Of a DNA stretch of 64,000 bases, positions 26,060-35,149 are shown in pieces. The notes under the pieces were generated by a model. The model was not told the DNA's origin. It searched no databases and saw nothing but the letters and a program-made list of their open reading frames with translations. Within the stretch, counting starts at the first letter, position 1. The number at the start of each line of letters is the position of its first letter. Made by a program: the position numbers and the translations under genes. Source of the DNA: Roseomonas sp. GC11 (lineage in GTDB: Bacteria; Pseudomonadota; Alphaproteobacteria; Acetobacterales; Acetobacteraceae); NCBI RefSeq assembly GCF_024437745.1, contig NZ_JANFNY010000003.1, positions 1-64,000 of the forward strand. The letters run 5' to 3'.

Positions 26060-26967
26060 TGGCGGATTTCCCCCTTTCCGCGCTGCGCAGCGCCGAACTC
26101 GACGTGCCGGACCTCGCCGCCGCCGAGCGTTTCTACACCGGCCCCTGGGGCCTCGCGGTGGTGGCGCGCGCGCCCGGCGCGCTCTGGCTGCGCGCCACCG
26201 GGGCGGATCATCACGTGCTGGTGCTGCGCGAGGCCGCCACCCCGGCCCTGCGCACCCCGGCCCTGCGGGCCATGGCCTTCCGCGCCGCCAGCGCCGCGGC
26301 GCTGCACGCCCTCTGCCCGCGCGCCGTCGCGGCGGGGGCCACGCTGCTCGCCCCCCCCGCGCCGCTGGCCGAGCCGGGGGGCGGGCTCGGCGCCCTGCTG
26401 CGCCTGCCGGATGGCGTGGCGCTGAAGCTGGTCTGCGGCGATGAGCGCCTGCCGCCCCTGCCGCCGGACCCGTCGCGGCCGGAGCGCCTCGCCCATCTCA
26501 ACCTGAACTGCCGCGACGTGGACGCCACCGCGCGCTTCCTGGAGGGCGGGCTGGGCTTCGCCCTCAGCGACCGGTCGCGGCTGATGGCCTTCGAGCGCTG
26601 CAACAGCGACCACCACGCCCTGGTCCTGGCCGAGGCGCCGGTGAACGGGCTGAACCATGTCGCCTTCCTGATGCCCGGCTGGGAGGGGGTGATGCTCGGC
26701 GCCGGCCGGCTGGTCGATGCCGGCTTCCCCATCGGCTGGGGCGTCGGCCGGCACGGGCCGGGGGACAATGTCTTCGCCTATTTCGTCGATCCCTTCGGCA
26801 TCGTCGTCGAATACACCGCCGAGGTCGAGCAGGTGGGCGAGGACCATGTGCCGCGCGGGCCGGAGCACTGGGTCTGGCCGCCGGGCCGCAGCGACCACTG
26901 GGGCATCGCCCCGCCCAAGCCCGAGGCCACCAAACGCGCCCAGCTCGCCATCGGATACGCGCCATGA
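26059..26967 (+). CDS. Type I extradiol dioxygenase, VOC family
   Basis: A 302-residue two-domain VOC protein. The C-terminal domain holds likely Fe(II) ligands: His in RLAHLNLNCRD, His in GLNHVAF and Glu in GIVVEYTAE. It should cleave a catechol-type ring next to its hydroxyls. ATG 26059 overlaps the previous stop; a GTG at 26056 is also possible. A 15-bp unit repeated twice at 26239-26268 gives TPALRTPALR in a loop of the N-terminal domain. The next gene overlaps by 4 bp. Confidence 0.87.
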   Translation: MADFPLSALRSAELDVPDLAAAERFYTGPWGLAVVARAPGALWLRATGADHHVLVLREAATPALRTPALRAMAFRAASAAALHALCPRAVAAGATLLAPPAPLAEPGGGLGALLRLPDGVALKLVCGDERLPPLPPDPSRPERLAHLNLNCRDVDATARFLEGGLGFALSDRSRLMAFERCNSDHHALVLAEAPVNGLNHVAFLMPGWEGVMLGAGRLVDAGFPIGWGVGRHGPGDNVFAYFVDPFGIVVEYTAEVEQVGEDHVPRGPEHWVWPPGRSDHWGIAPPKPEATKRAQLAIGYAP

Positions 26968-28508
26968 CCGCACCCGCCCGCGACATCGCCGTGATCGGCT
27001 TCGGCCCCTCCGGCGCCACGGCCGCCGCCCTGCTGGGCCGCGCCGGCTTCTCCGTCCTCGTCATCGACCGCGACACGGCGGTGTATGACCGGCCGCGCGC
27101 CATCGCCCTCGACCACGAGATCCTGCGCCTGTTCGACAATCTGGGGCTGGCGGAGGCGGTGCTGCCGCACACCGCGCCCTTCACCGCCTCCGAGCATTTC
27201 GGCGCGGCGGGGCAGCTCATCCGCCGGGTGGAGATGGTGCCGCCGCCCTATCCGCTGGGCTATACGCCGAGCCTCGTCTTCTCCCAGCCGCCGGTCGAGG
27301 CCGCGCTGCGCCGCCAGGCCGCGGCGACGCCGGGGGTGGAGGTGCGGCTCGGCACCACCCTCACCGCCATCGCGCCGGATGCGGAGGGCGTCACCCTCAC
27401 GCTGCGCGGCGCCGATGGGGAGGAGGCGCCGCTGCGCGCCGGGCAGGTCATCGCCTGCGATGGCGCCTCCAGCTTCGTGCGCCAGGCGCTTGGCATCCGC
27501 TTCGAGGATCTGGTGTTCGACGAGCCCTGGCTGGTGGTGGACCTGCTGCTGGAGCCGGGGGCCGCGCATGCCCTGCCCGAGACCTCGGCACAGTTCTGCG
27601 ACCCGGCGCGCCCCGTCACCTACATCCTCGGCCCCGGGCGGCACCGGCGCTTCGAGATCATGCTGCTGCCGGGGGAGGACCCGAAGGCGATGCAGCAGGA
27701 AGACGCCGTCTGGCGCCTGCTCGCGCGCTGGGTGACCCCGGCGGCGGCGCGGCTCTGGCGCGCGGCGAGCTACCGCTTCCACGCCCTGGTGGCGGCGGAA
27801 TGGCGGCGCGGGCGCGTCTTCCTGGCCGGTGACGCGGCGCACCAGCAGCCGCCCTTCATCGGCCAGGGCATGTGCCAGGGGCTGCGCGATGTCGCCAACC
27901 TCGCCTGGAAGCTCGCCGCCGTGCGCGATGGCGCCGATCCCGCGCTGCTTGACAGCTATGCCGGGGAGCGCGGCCAGCATGTCCGCACCCTGACCGGACG
28001 CATCAAGGCGATCGGCCGGCAGGTGTGCGAGCGCGACCCGGTGGCGGCAGCGGCGCGCGACGCGGCGCTGCTGGCGCAGGGCGGCGGGCGCGCCCCGGTC
28101 GTCACCCGCCAGGAGATCGTGCCGCCGCTGGAGGCGGGCTTTCTCGACAGCGCGGCGCATCCGGCGCGCGGCAGCCTCTTCCCCCAGCCCTGGATCGAGG
28201 CGCCGGGCGGCGCGGTGCTGATGGACCGCGTGGCCGGCACGGGCTGGCGGCTGGTGCTGGCCGAGGGCGCCGCGCCGCCCGCCGCCCTGCCGCCGGGCGT
28301 CACCCTGCTGCGCCTCGGCCCTGGTGGCCTGGTGGAGCGCGAGGGCGTGCTGGCCGCCTGGTTCGCCCGCCAGGGCGCCATCGCCGCGCTGGTGCGGCCT
28401 GACCACTACGTCTTCGGCCTCGCGGCGGAGGGGGCGGCGCTGGCGGCGCTGCTCCACCGCTTCGCCGCGCGCCTCCACCCCGCCTCCCTCGCGAAGGAGA
28501 TCGCATGA
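26964..28508 (+). CDS. FAD-dependent aromatic hydroxylase (MhpA-like)
   Basis: A 514-residue flavoprotein monooxygenase. The ADP-binding GFGPSGATAAALLGRAGF motif is at residues 12-29 and the second flavin motif is FLAGDAAHQQPPFIGQGM. The C-terminal thioredoxin-like domain typical of the MhpA/phenol hydroxylase group follows. It should use NAD(P)H and oxygen to add a hydroxyl to a phenolic acid, giving the catechol for the preceding dioxygenase. It overlaps both neighbours by 4 bp. Confidence 0.88.
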   Translation: MTAPARDIAVIGFGPSGATAAALLGRAGFSVLVIDRDTAVYDRPRAIALDHEILRLFDNLGLAEAVLPHTAPFTASEHFGAAGQLIRRVEMVPPPYPLGYTPSLVFSQPPVEAALRRQAAATPGVEVRLGTTLTAIAPDAEGVTLTLRGADGEEAPLRAGQVIACDGASSFVRQALGIRFEDLVFDEPWLVVDLLLEPGAAHALPETSAQFCDPARPVTYILGPGRHRRFEIMLLPGEDPKAMQQEDAVWRLLARWVTPAAARLWRAASYRFHALVAAEWRRGRVFLAGDAAHQQPPFIGQGMCQGLRDVANLAWKLAAVRDGADPALLDSYAGERGQHVRTLTGRIKAIGRQVCERDPVAAAARDAALLAQGGGRAPVVTRQEIVPPLEAGFLDSAAHPARGSLFPQPWIEAPGGAVLMDRVAGTGWRLVLAEGAAPPAALPPGVTLLRLGPGGLVEREGVLAAWFARQGAIAALVRPDHYVFGLAAEGAALAALLHRFAARLHPASLAKEIA

Positions 28509-29353
28509 AACTCGCCACCTTCCGCCTTGCCGGGCGTGTCAGCTGGGGCCTTGTCGAGGGGGAGGCGGTGGCCGATCTCGGCGCCCTCCTCGGCGGGCGG
28601 CTGCCGGACCTGAAATCGGCCATCGCCGCCGGCGCCCTGCCGGACCTGCCCGCCGAGGCCGCCCGCGCCCCGCGCCACGCCCTCGGCGAAATCGAATGGC
28701 TGCCGGTGATCCCGAACCCGGACAAGATTCTCTGCGTCGGCCTCAATTACGAGATGCACCGCAAGGAGACCGGCCGCAGCGAGGTGGAGCACCCCACCAT
28801 CTTCGCCCGCTACGCCAATTCGCAGACCGGGCACCTGCAGAACATCCTCCGCCCGCGCGTCTCCACCGATCTCGACTATGAGGGCGAACTGGCCGTCATC
28901 ATCGGCACGCCGGGGCGCTCCATCGGGCGCGGTGCGGCCTTCGCCCATGTCGCCGGCTATGCCTGCTACAATGACGGCAGCGTGCGCGACTGGCAGCGCC
29001 ACACGCACCAGTTCACACCGGGCAAGAACTTCCCCGGCACCGGCGCCTTCGGCCCCTGGATGGTGACGCCGGACGAGGTGGGCGAACTGCCGGAGCTGCG
29101 CCTGCAGACCCGCCTCAACGGCGTGGTGGTGCAGGAGGCGCGGCTGAAGGACATGCTCTTCGATATCCCGCGCCAGATCGAATACTGCTCCGCCTTCACG
29201 CGGCTGGAGGCGGGCGATGTCATCGCCACCGGAACACCGGGCGGTGTCGGCGCCAAGCGCACCCCGCCGCTCTGGATGAAGCCGGGCGACAGGGTGGAAG
29301 TGGAGATCGACCGGGTCGGCCTGCTCGTCAACGGCGTGGCCGACGAAGACTAG
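28505..29353 (+). CDS. Fumarylacetoacetate hydrolase family protein
   Basis: A 282-residue enzyme with the FAH fold. KILCVGLNYEMH opens the catalytic domain, DYEGELAVIIG carries metal-binding Glu/Asp residues, and ATGTPGGVGAKRTPP is the classic C-terminal motif. In meta-cleavage pathways this family hydrates, decarboxylates or hydrolyses the ring-opened product, and its overlap with the hydroxylase gene supports that role here. It is unlikely to be the true fumarylacetoacetase of the hpd pathway. Confidence 0.9.
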   Translation: MKLATFRLAGRVSWGLVEGEAVADLGALLGGRLPDLKSAIAAGALPDLPAEAARAPRHALGEIEWLPVIPNPDKILCVGLNYEMHRKETGRSEVEHPTIFARYANSQTGHLQNILRPRVSTDLDYEGELAVIIGTPGRSIGRGAAFAHVAGYACYNDGSVRDWQRHTHQFTPGKNFPGTGAFGPWMVTPDEVGELPELRLQTRLNGVVVQEARLKDMLFDIPRQIEYCSAFTRLEAGDVIATGTPGGVGAKRTPPLWMKPGDRVEVEIDRVGLLVNGVADED

Positions 29354-29393
29354 CCGAAGCCCGCCCACAGAAACGTCCAAGGGAGACAGGAAA

Positions 29394-30389
29394 ATGCCAA
29401 GGAGCGAGGCACATCGCCGGGCATTGCTGAAGGGGCTGGGGGCCCTCGCCATGGCCCCGCTTCTCGCCACGCCGGCCCGGGCGCAGGAGGATTGGCCGCG
29501 CCGCCCCCTCCGCCTCATCGTGCCGCAGCCGCCCGGCGGCAATCTGGACCTGCTGGTGCGCGCCGTGGCGGAGGGGCTGCGCCCCGTGCTCGGCCAGCCG
29601 GTGGTGGTGGAGAACCGCTCCGGCGGCAATGGCGTCATCGGCCTGGAGGCCTGCGCCCAGGCGGCGCCGGATGGCTACACCTTCTGCGCGGTCAATGTGG
29701 AGGTGATGACGATCCTGCCTTTCCTGGAGCCGCAGCTCTTCCAGCGCTTCGCCAGCCTGCAGCCGGTGACGCAGCTGGCCACCAGCCCCTCCGTCGTGCT
29801 CGCCAGCCTGGAGGCGCCGCCGGGCGACCTGCGCGCCTTCATCGCCTGGGCACGCGGGCGCAAAGGGCTGAACTACGCCTCCTCCGGTGCCGGTTCGACG
29901 GCGAACCTGCTGTGGGAATGGCTCCGCAGGCGCGAGGGGATCGAGATCGAGCACGTGCCCTATCGCGGCGTGGCCGAGGCCATCCGCGAAGTTTCGGCCG
30001 GGCGCCTGCAGGCCTCCTATGTGGCGATGGCGGTCGCCATGCCGCAGATCCGCGCGGGGCGCGTGCGCCCGCTGGCGGTGCTGGGCGATCAGCGCCACCC
30101 CGATCTGCCGGAGACGCCCAGCATGGCCGAGCTGGGCTATGATTTCCCCTATGCCGGGGCGTGGTGGGGTCTCTGCGCGCCGCCGGAGACGCCCGCCGCC
30201 ATCGGCACGCGGCTGGCCGCCGCGGTCCGCCAGGTGGTGAAGGACGAGGAATTCCACCGCCGCGTCCTGGCGCCACAATATTTCCAGGGTGTCGGCGGCA
30301 CGCCGGAGGCCTTTGCCAGCCTCATCGCGCGTGACCGCCGCAGCGGCGAAGCCCTGCTGAACATGACCGGCGTGACCGCCGGGAACTGA
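29394..30389 (+). CDS. Bug-family tripartite tricarboxylate receptor
   Basis: A 331-residue periplasmic binding protein. A Tat-like leader (HRRALLKGLGALAMAPLL) precedes PRRPLRLIVPQPPGGNLDLLVR and VVVENRSGGNGVIG, the Bug/TctC hallmarks. The ligand is probably the aromatic acid or a side-chain acid handled by the operon it ends. No TctA or TctB gene is in the window. Confidence 0.92.
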   Translation: MPRSEAHRRALLKGLGALAMAPLLATPARAQEDWPRRPLRLIVPQPPGGNLDLLVRAVAEGLRPVLGQPVVVENRSGGNGVIGLEACAQAAPDGYTFCAVNVEVMTILPFLEPQLFQRFASLQPVTQLATSPSVVLASLEAPPGDLRAFIAWARGRKGLNYASSGAGSTANLLWEWLRRREGIEIEHVPYRGVAEAIREVSAGRLQASYVAMAVAMPQIRAGRVRPLAVLGDQRHPDLPETPSMAELGYDFPYAGAWWGLCAPPETPAAIGTRLAAAVRQVVKDEEFHRRVLAPQYFQGVGGTPEAFASLIARDRRSGEALLNMTGVTAGN

Positions 30390-30399
30390 ACCGCGCGGG

Positions 30400-31194
30400 C
30401 TAGAGGCTTTCAAGCCGCCGCGACAGCGCGGCGGCTTCCTCCTTCAGCGCGGCGCCCATCTCCAGCACGCCCTGGCGGCGGAGCTGCTCGCTCACGCCGA
30501 CGATGACAAGCGCATGCGAGACGCGGCCGCGCAGCAGCACCGGCGCCGCGATCACCGTCACGCCCGCGATGTAGCGCCCCTCGTCGATCGCGTAGCCACT
30601 GTGGCGCGTGGCCTCCACATCGCCGCGCCACTGCTCCAGCGTCGGCGGGTTTTCCCAGCGCAGCGCATGGAAACGCCGTTCCACCTCACGCGCGGGGTGG
30701 CCGCCGAAGGCCGCCACGCAACGCCCCGTCGCGCTGATCAGGGCGGGGTAGCGGCTGCCCACATCCACCTGCAGGCGCAGCGCCTGGCCGGGCCGGGCGA
30801 TGGCCAGGACCACCATATGCTCCAGCCCCATCGCCTCCACGCCGATGGCGGTTGTGCCGTATTGCCCCGCCAGCCGGTCCAGCACGGGCTGCGCCAGATT
30901 GCTGAACGGGTCGTTCCGCAGCATCCCGCGCGCCAGGGCGAGGATGCCGCTGGCCAGCGCGTAGCGCTTGGTCGCCGGGTCCACCACCAGCATCTCCTCC
31001 GCCACCAGGGCGCGCAGGATGTGCAGGCAGGTGCTGGGCACGATGCCAAGCGCCCGCGCGATGGCCTGCACGCCGAGCGGCGCCTCGCTGCGGGCGAGCA
31101 GGCGCAGGATGGCGATGGCCCGCGTCACCGCGGGCACGGCCCGGATGGTGTCGCCGCCCGTGGCGGCGGGGAGGGGGTCTGCGGGGGGGTTCAT
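30400..31194 (-). CDS. IclR-family transcriptional regulator
   Basis: A 264-residue regulator. The winged helix spans about residues 20-75 (AVTRAIAILRLLARSEAPLGVQAIARALGIVPSTCLHILRALV), and the effector domain contains the conserved SATGRCVAAF segment. The frame is open far upstream, but the ATG at 31194 gives a normal IclR length. A perfect 16-bp dyad abuts this start codon. It is divergent from the acyl-CoA ligase operon and convergent with the Bug gene. Confidence 0.9.
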   Translation of the reverse strand: MNPPADPLPAATGGDTIRAVPAVTRAIAILRLLARSEAPLGVQAIARALGIVPSTCLHILRALVAEEMLVVDPATKRYALASGILALARGMLRNDPFSNLAQPVLDRLAGQYGTTAIGVEAMGLEHMVVLAIARPGQALRLQVDVGSRYPALISATGRCVAAFGGHPAREVERRFHALRWENPPTLEQWRGDVEATRHSGYAIDEGRYIAGVTVIAAPVLLRGRVSHALVIVGVSEQLRRQGVLEMGAALKEEAAALSRRLESL

Positions 31195-31210
31195 GTTGTA
31201 CTGATACAAC
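31195..31210. promoter_or_regulatory. IclR operator candidate
   Basis: GTTGTACTGATACAAC is a perfect dyad (6-bp arms, 4-bp spacer) ending directly at the IclR start codon, about 80 bp upstream of the acyl-CoA ligase gene. A binding protein here would block both the IclR ribosome-binding region and the divergent promoter. A TTGACA at 31223-31228 could be the -35 of the ligase promoter, but no clear -10 follows. Confidence 0.55.
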
Positions 31211-31290
31211 AAATGAATCCATTTGACAACACACTGCGGCGCGCGCCTGAATGCGGCAACGGCCTCAAAGGCCGAGGGAGGCACCGTCCG

Positions 31291-32850
31291 ATGACACAGC
31301 TCGCCGAAAGCTGTGACTATGCGTTCGCGCAGTCGCACTACACGCCGCAGCGCCTGTGGGACTTCTTCGATGGCAACCGGGCGCGCTTCAACATCGCCCA
31401 TGAATGCATCGACCGGCACGCGGCCGACCCGGCGCGCCTCGCGGTGCGCGTCGCCCATGCCGATGGCCGGGACGAGAGGATCACCTTCCGCGCCCTCGCC
31501 GAAACCTCCTCGCGCATCGCGCACTGGCTGCGGGCGCGCGGTGTCGCGCCGGGGGAGCGTGTGGCGGTGATGCTCGACCCCTCGCTGCCCTTCTACGCGG
31601 CGATGTTCGGCGCGATGAAATGCGGCGCCATCGCCGTGCCACTCTTCACCCTTTTCGGGCCGGAAGGGGTGCGCCTCAGGGTGGCGGACTGCGCGCCGCG
31701 CCTGCTGCTGACCAATGCCGAGAAGGCGCCCATGACGGCCGGCCTCGCCGGCACGGAAACGGTGGTCGCCGATGCCGGCTTCCTCGCGGCGCTGGCGGAT
31801 TTCCCGGCGGCCTATGCGCCGGAGACGGCGGCGGACGACCTCGCCCTGTTCCAGTATACCTCGGGCACGACACGGGAATTGCCGGCGGCGGTGAGGCACA
31901 CGCACCGCTCCGTGGTGGTGCTGATGCTGGCGGCGCTCTATGGCACGGGCATCCGGCCGGGGGAGCAGTTCTTCTGCCCTTCCTCACCGGCCTGGGGGCA
32001 TGGGCTGGCGCATGGCACCCTGGCGCCGCTCGCCATGGGCGTCACCACCGGCACCTATGCCGGGCGCTTCGACGCCGCGCGGCTGATGCGCGCCCTGCAG
32101 GATTACGGCATCACCAACCTCTCCGCCGCCTCCACCCACTACCGCATGATGCGCACCAGCGGCGCCGCCGGGCAGTTCCGCTTCGCCCTGCGCAAGCTCT
32201 CCTATACGGGCGAGCCGATCGATGCCGAGACGCTGCGCTTCATCGACGAAACCTTTGGCGTGCCCGCCTGCAGCATGTACGGCACGACGGAGATCGGCGT
32301 GGCGCTGGTCAATTACCCCGGCGCGCGGGACTTCGTGGTCAAGCCCGGCGCGCTGGGCAAGGCCGTGCCCGGGCTGACGGTGCAGGTGCAGCGGCCGGAC
32401 GGCACCCCCGCCGCGCCGGGCGAGATCGGCGAGATCCGCCTGCTGCGCCGCGGCGAATGGGTGCCGACCAAGGATCTCGGGCGGGTGGATGAGGAGGGCT
32501 ATTTCTACCACGCCGGCCGCGCGGATGACGTCATCATCTCCGCCGGCTGGACCATGAGCGCGGTGGAGATCGAGGATGTGCTGATGCAGCACCCCGATGT
32601 GCGCGAGGCCGCCGCCATCGGCGTGCCCGATGCGCTGCGCGGCCAGGTGGTCAAGGCCTTCATCGTCAGCCCGCGCGCGGGCGGCGAGCCCTTCGCGCGC
32701 GAATTGCAGGACTTCACCCGCGCGCGCCTGAGCCAGCATGAATATCCGCGCCAGCTCGCCTTCGTGGCGGAGCTGCCGAAGACACCGGCGGGCAAGATCA
32801 ACCGCAAGGCCCTGCGCGACGCCGAGGCCGCGCGCCGCGTGGTCGCCTGA
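31291..32850 (+). CDS. AMP-forming acyl-CoA synthetase
   Basis: A 519-residue adenylate-forming ligase. The motif YTSGTTRELPAAVRHTH (residues 189-205) is the P-loop, but it lacks the usual Gly and Lys of TSGTTGxPK; similar variants exist in a subgroup of the family. YGTTE, the KDLGRVDEEGYFYHAGRADD hinge region and the catalytic Lys in PAGKINRKALR are intact. The start has GAGGGAGG upstream. It begins an operon with a MaoC dehydratase, Bug and CoA-transferase and should activate the imported acid. Confidence 0.88.
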   Translation: MTQLAESCDYAFAQSHYTPQRLWDFFDGNRARFNIAHECIDRHAADPARLAVRVAHADGRDERITFRALAETSSRIAHWLRARGVAPGERVAVMLDPSLPFYAAMFGAMKCGAIAVPLFTLFGPEGVRLRVADCAPRLLLTNAEKAPMTAGLAGTETVVADAGFLAALADFPAAYAPETAADDLALFQYTSGTTRELPAAVRHTHRSVVVLMLAALYGTGIRPGEQFFCPSSPAWGHGLAHGTLAPLAMGVTTGTYAGRFDAARLMRALQDYGITNLSAASTHYRMMRTSGAAGQFRFALRKLSYTGEPIDAETLRFIDETFGVPACSMYGTTEIGVALVNYPGARDFVVKPGALGKAVPGLTVQVQRPDGTPAAPGEIGEIRLLRRGEWVPTKDLGRVDEEGYFYHAGRADDVIISAGWTMSAVEIEDVLMQHPDVREAAAIGVPDALRGQVVKAFIVSPRAGGEPFARELQDFTRARLSQHEYPRQLAFVAELPKTPAGKINRKALRDAEAARRVVA

Positions 32851-32893
32851 GCCGCCACCCCGCCTGAACAACGAGACGCATGGAGGAACACGC

Positions 32894-34051
32894 ATGTCCG
32901 CAACGCTGCTGGATGAGCCTGGCACACGGTATTTCCCCAAGATCACGGAGGCGGCGCTGGAGGAGCTGCGCGCCCGCATCGGCAAACCGATCGAGAACAC
33001 CGCAGAGCCCTGGAACTACGAGGCCACGCGCGACGGCATCCGCCACTACGCGCATGGCATCGGCGATGACAACCCGCTCTGGTGCGACCCGGCCTATGCG
33101 GAGCGCAGCGCGCTCGGCGGCATCGTCGCGCTGCCCAGCTTCCTCTTCACCACCAGCCGCATCATCTCCGGCTATGTCGGCGGGCTGCCGGGGGTGCACG
33201 CCATGTGGTCCGGGGCGGACTGGCGCTGGCACCGCTGGGTCAGGCGCAACGAGACCATCCGCACCGAGGCGCATCTGGCCGACCTCGTCGAGCACGAGAC
33301 GGGATTCGCCGGCCGCGCCATCCGCCAGATCTACCATGTGGATTTCTATGGCGATGGCGGCGACAAGGTGGCCGAGGCCGAGAGCTGGTGCTTCCGCACC
33401 GACCGCGACGCGGCGCGTGAGCAGGGCACCAAGTATCGTGACGTGAAGAACAAGCCGCCCCGCGTCTATACCGAGGCCGAGCTGGAGCGCGTCTACAGGC
33501 TCTACGAGGCGGAGGAGGTGCGCGGCGCCACGCCGCGCTACTGGGAGGATGTGCGCACCGGCGAGGCGCTGCCGACCATGGCCAAGGGCCCGATGACCGT
33601 CACCGGCTTCATCGGCTACGCCCAGGGCTGGGGCGGCCTCTATATCCGCGCCAACAAGCTCGCCTGGCGGCAGATCCGCAACCATCCCGGCCTCGGCATC
33701 AAGAACCGCTTCGGCATCCCCGACTGCCCGGAGCGCGTGCACTGGGAGCCCGAGATGGCGCTGATGGTCGGCGCGCCCGGCGCCTATGACTACGGCCCGG
33801 AACGCTGCTCCTGGCTGACCCATCATCTCACCAACTGGATGGGCGATGACGGCTTCCTGCTGCGCGCCACCAGCAAGCTGCGCCGCCACAACCCCGAGGG
33901 CGACCTGCTCTTCATCGACGGCACGGTGGTGGACAGGCGCGTGGAGGGCGGCCGCCACCTCGTCGAGATCGAGCAGCGTGCCGTCAACCAGGATGGCGAA
34001 TTGTCGGTGGTCGGCACCGGCCTCGTGGCGCTGCCGAGCCGCGGCGCCTGA
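32894..34051 (+). CDS. MaoC-type acyl dehydratase, two hot-dog domains
   Basis: A 385-residue double hot-dog protein. The N-terminal half has IRHYAHGIGDDNPLWCDPAYAERSALGG, the hydratase-like D/H motif near residues 50-80. The C-terminal half is a second MaoC-like domain. It probably hydrates or dehydrates an enoyl- or hydroxyacyl-CoA made by the preceding ligase. GGAGG stands just before the ATG. The region after it contains a strong hairpin. Confidence 0.82.
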   Translation: MSATLLDEPGTRYFPKITEAALEELRARIGKPIENTAEPWNYEATRDGIRHYAHGIGDDNPLWCDPAYAERSALGGIVALPSFLFTTSRIISGYVGGLPGVHAMWSGADWRWHRWVRRNETIRTEAHLADLVEHETGFAGRAIRQIYHVDFYGDGGDKVAEAESWCFRTDRDAAREQGTKYRDVKNKPPRVYTEAELERVYRLYEAEEVRGATPRYWEDVRTGEALPTMAKGPMTVTGFIGYAQGWGGLYIRANKLAWRQIRNHPGLGIKNRFGIPDCPERVHWEPEMALMVGAPGAYDYGPERCSWLTHHLTNWMGDDGFLLRATSKLRRHNPEGDLLFIDGTVVDRRVEGGRHLVEIEQRAVNQDGELSVVGTGLVALPSRGA

Positions 34052-34077
34052 GGCGGAGCACATTCTGGCCATGACCC

Positions 34078-34101
34078 GGCCGGGGGCACGCGCCCCCGGC
34101 C
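34078..34101. terminator. GC hairpin between MaoC and Bug genes
   Basis: GGCCGGGGGC (34078-34087) and GCCCCCGGCC (34092-34101) form a perfect 10-bp stem with loop ACGC. No T-run follows, so it may reduce rather than stop read-through into the downstream Bug gene, or protect the mRNA end. Confidence 0.5.
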
Positions 34102-34152
34102 TCCTGCCTGCCAAGAACGACAAAACAGAACACAGCACAGGGATGGCACGTC

Positions 34153-35127
34153 ATGCACAGGAGGACCATGCTCGCAGGCCCGCTGGCATTGCTGGCGGGA
34201 ACGAGCCTTTTCACGCCCGGGGCCGGCGCACAGGCCGCCTATCCCAGCCGGCCGGTGCGGCTGATCGTTCCCTATGCCGCGGGGCAGGGCTCGGATGTCT
34301 TCGCCCGGCGCTTCGCCGAATCCTTCCACCGGCAGTTCGGCCAGGGCTTCATCGTGGAGAACAAGGTCGGCGCCGGCGGCAATATCGGCGCGGCGGCGGC
34401 GGCGCGCAGCGAGCCGGATGGCTATTCCCTGCTCTGGGGCACCAACGGCACCCATGCCGGCAATGAATTCGTCTATGCCACGCTGGGCTTCGACCCGGTG
34501 CGCGATTTCGAGCCGGTCGCCGGGGTGCTGCGCTTCGGCATGGTGCTCGCCAGCGGCAGGGGCAGCCGCTATGCCAGCCTGGCGGAGCTGGCCGCGGCGG
34601 CACGGCGGCAGCCGGGGCAAATCTCGGTGGGCTGCCCCAGCACCACGGCGCGCGTGCTGCTGCAGATGATCCGCGACAGGGCGGGGCTGGACCTGCTGCC
34701 GGTGCCCTATACCGGCAGCGGCCAGGCGCTGACCGGGCTGCTGCGCAATGACGTGCAGGTTTCGATCGACACGGTCACCGCGGCCCTGGCGCCGATCCGC
34801 CAGGGGCAGGTCACGGCCCTGGCCCTGTCCACCGCGCGGCGTTCGGAATCCCTGCCCGATCTGCCGACCCTGGCGGAAGCCGGGGTGGAGGTGGCGCTGG
34901 AGGCCTGGAATGCCCTCTACGCGCCGCGCGGCACGCCGCCGGCCATCATCCAGGCGCTGAACAGGGCGGTGAACACGGCGCTGGGCGAACCGGCGATCCA
35001 TGCCGCCATGGTCCAGGACGGCGCCGACCCGCTGGGCGGCACGCCGGCCGATCTGGCGGCGCTGATGCGGCGTGACCGCGCCCTCTGGGAGCCGGTCATC
35101 CGCAAGCTGGGGCTGGCGGCGCAGTAG
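34153..35127 (+). CDS. Bug-family tripartite tricarboxylate receptor
   Basis: A 324-residue periplasmic binding protein with a signal peptide ending near AGAQA. YPSRPVRLIVPYAAGQGSDVFAR and FIVENKVGAGGNIGAAAAA are family hallmarks. It lies between the MaoC gene (101-bp gap with a hairpin) and the CoA-transferase gene (22-bp gap), so it probably brings in the acid activated by the ligase or the CoA-transferase. Confidence 0.92.
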   Translation: MHRRTMLAGPLALLAGTSLFTPGAGAQAAYPSRPVRLIVPYAAGQGSDVFARRFAESFHRQFGQGFIVENKVGAGGNIGAAAAARSEPDGYSLLWGTNGTHAGNEFVYATLGFDPVRDFEPVAGVLRFGMVLASGRGSRYASLAELAAAARRQPGQISVGCPSTTARVLLQMIRDRAGLDLLPVPYTGSGQALTGLLRNDVQVSIDTVTAALAPIRQGQVTALALSTARRSESLPDLPTLAEAGVEVALEAWNALYAPRGTPPAIIQALNRAVNTALGEPAIHAAMVQDGADPLGGTPADLAALMRRDRALWEPVIRKLGLAAQ

Positions 35128-35149
35128 CCGGGCGCGGGAGGAGCGTGTC

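Noticed and set aside
28505-29353. True fumarylacetoacetase of the homogentisate pathway paired with hpd
   Set aside because: At 282 residues it is shorter than typical fumarylacetoacetases and is translationally coupled to a hydroxylase and extradiol dioxygenase, so a meta-cleavage role is more likely.
30514-32850. A 778-residue version of the acyl-CoA ligase
   Set aside because: The first 259 codons run antisense to the IclR gene. The ATG at 31291 has a strong ribosome-binding site and gives the family's usual length.
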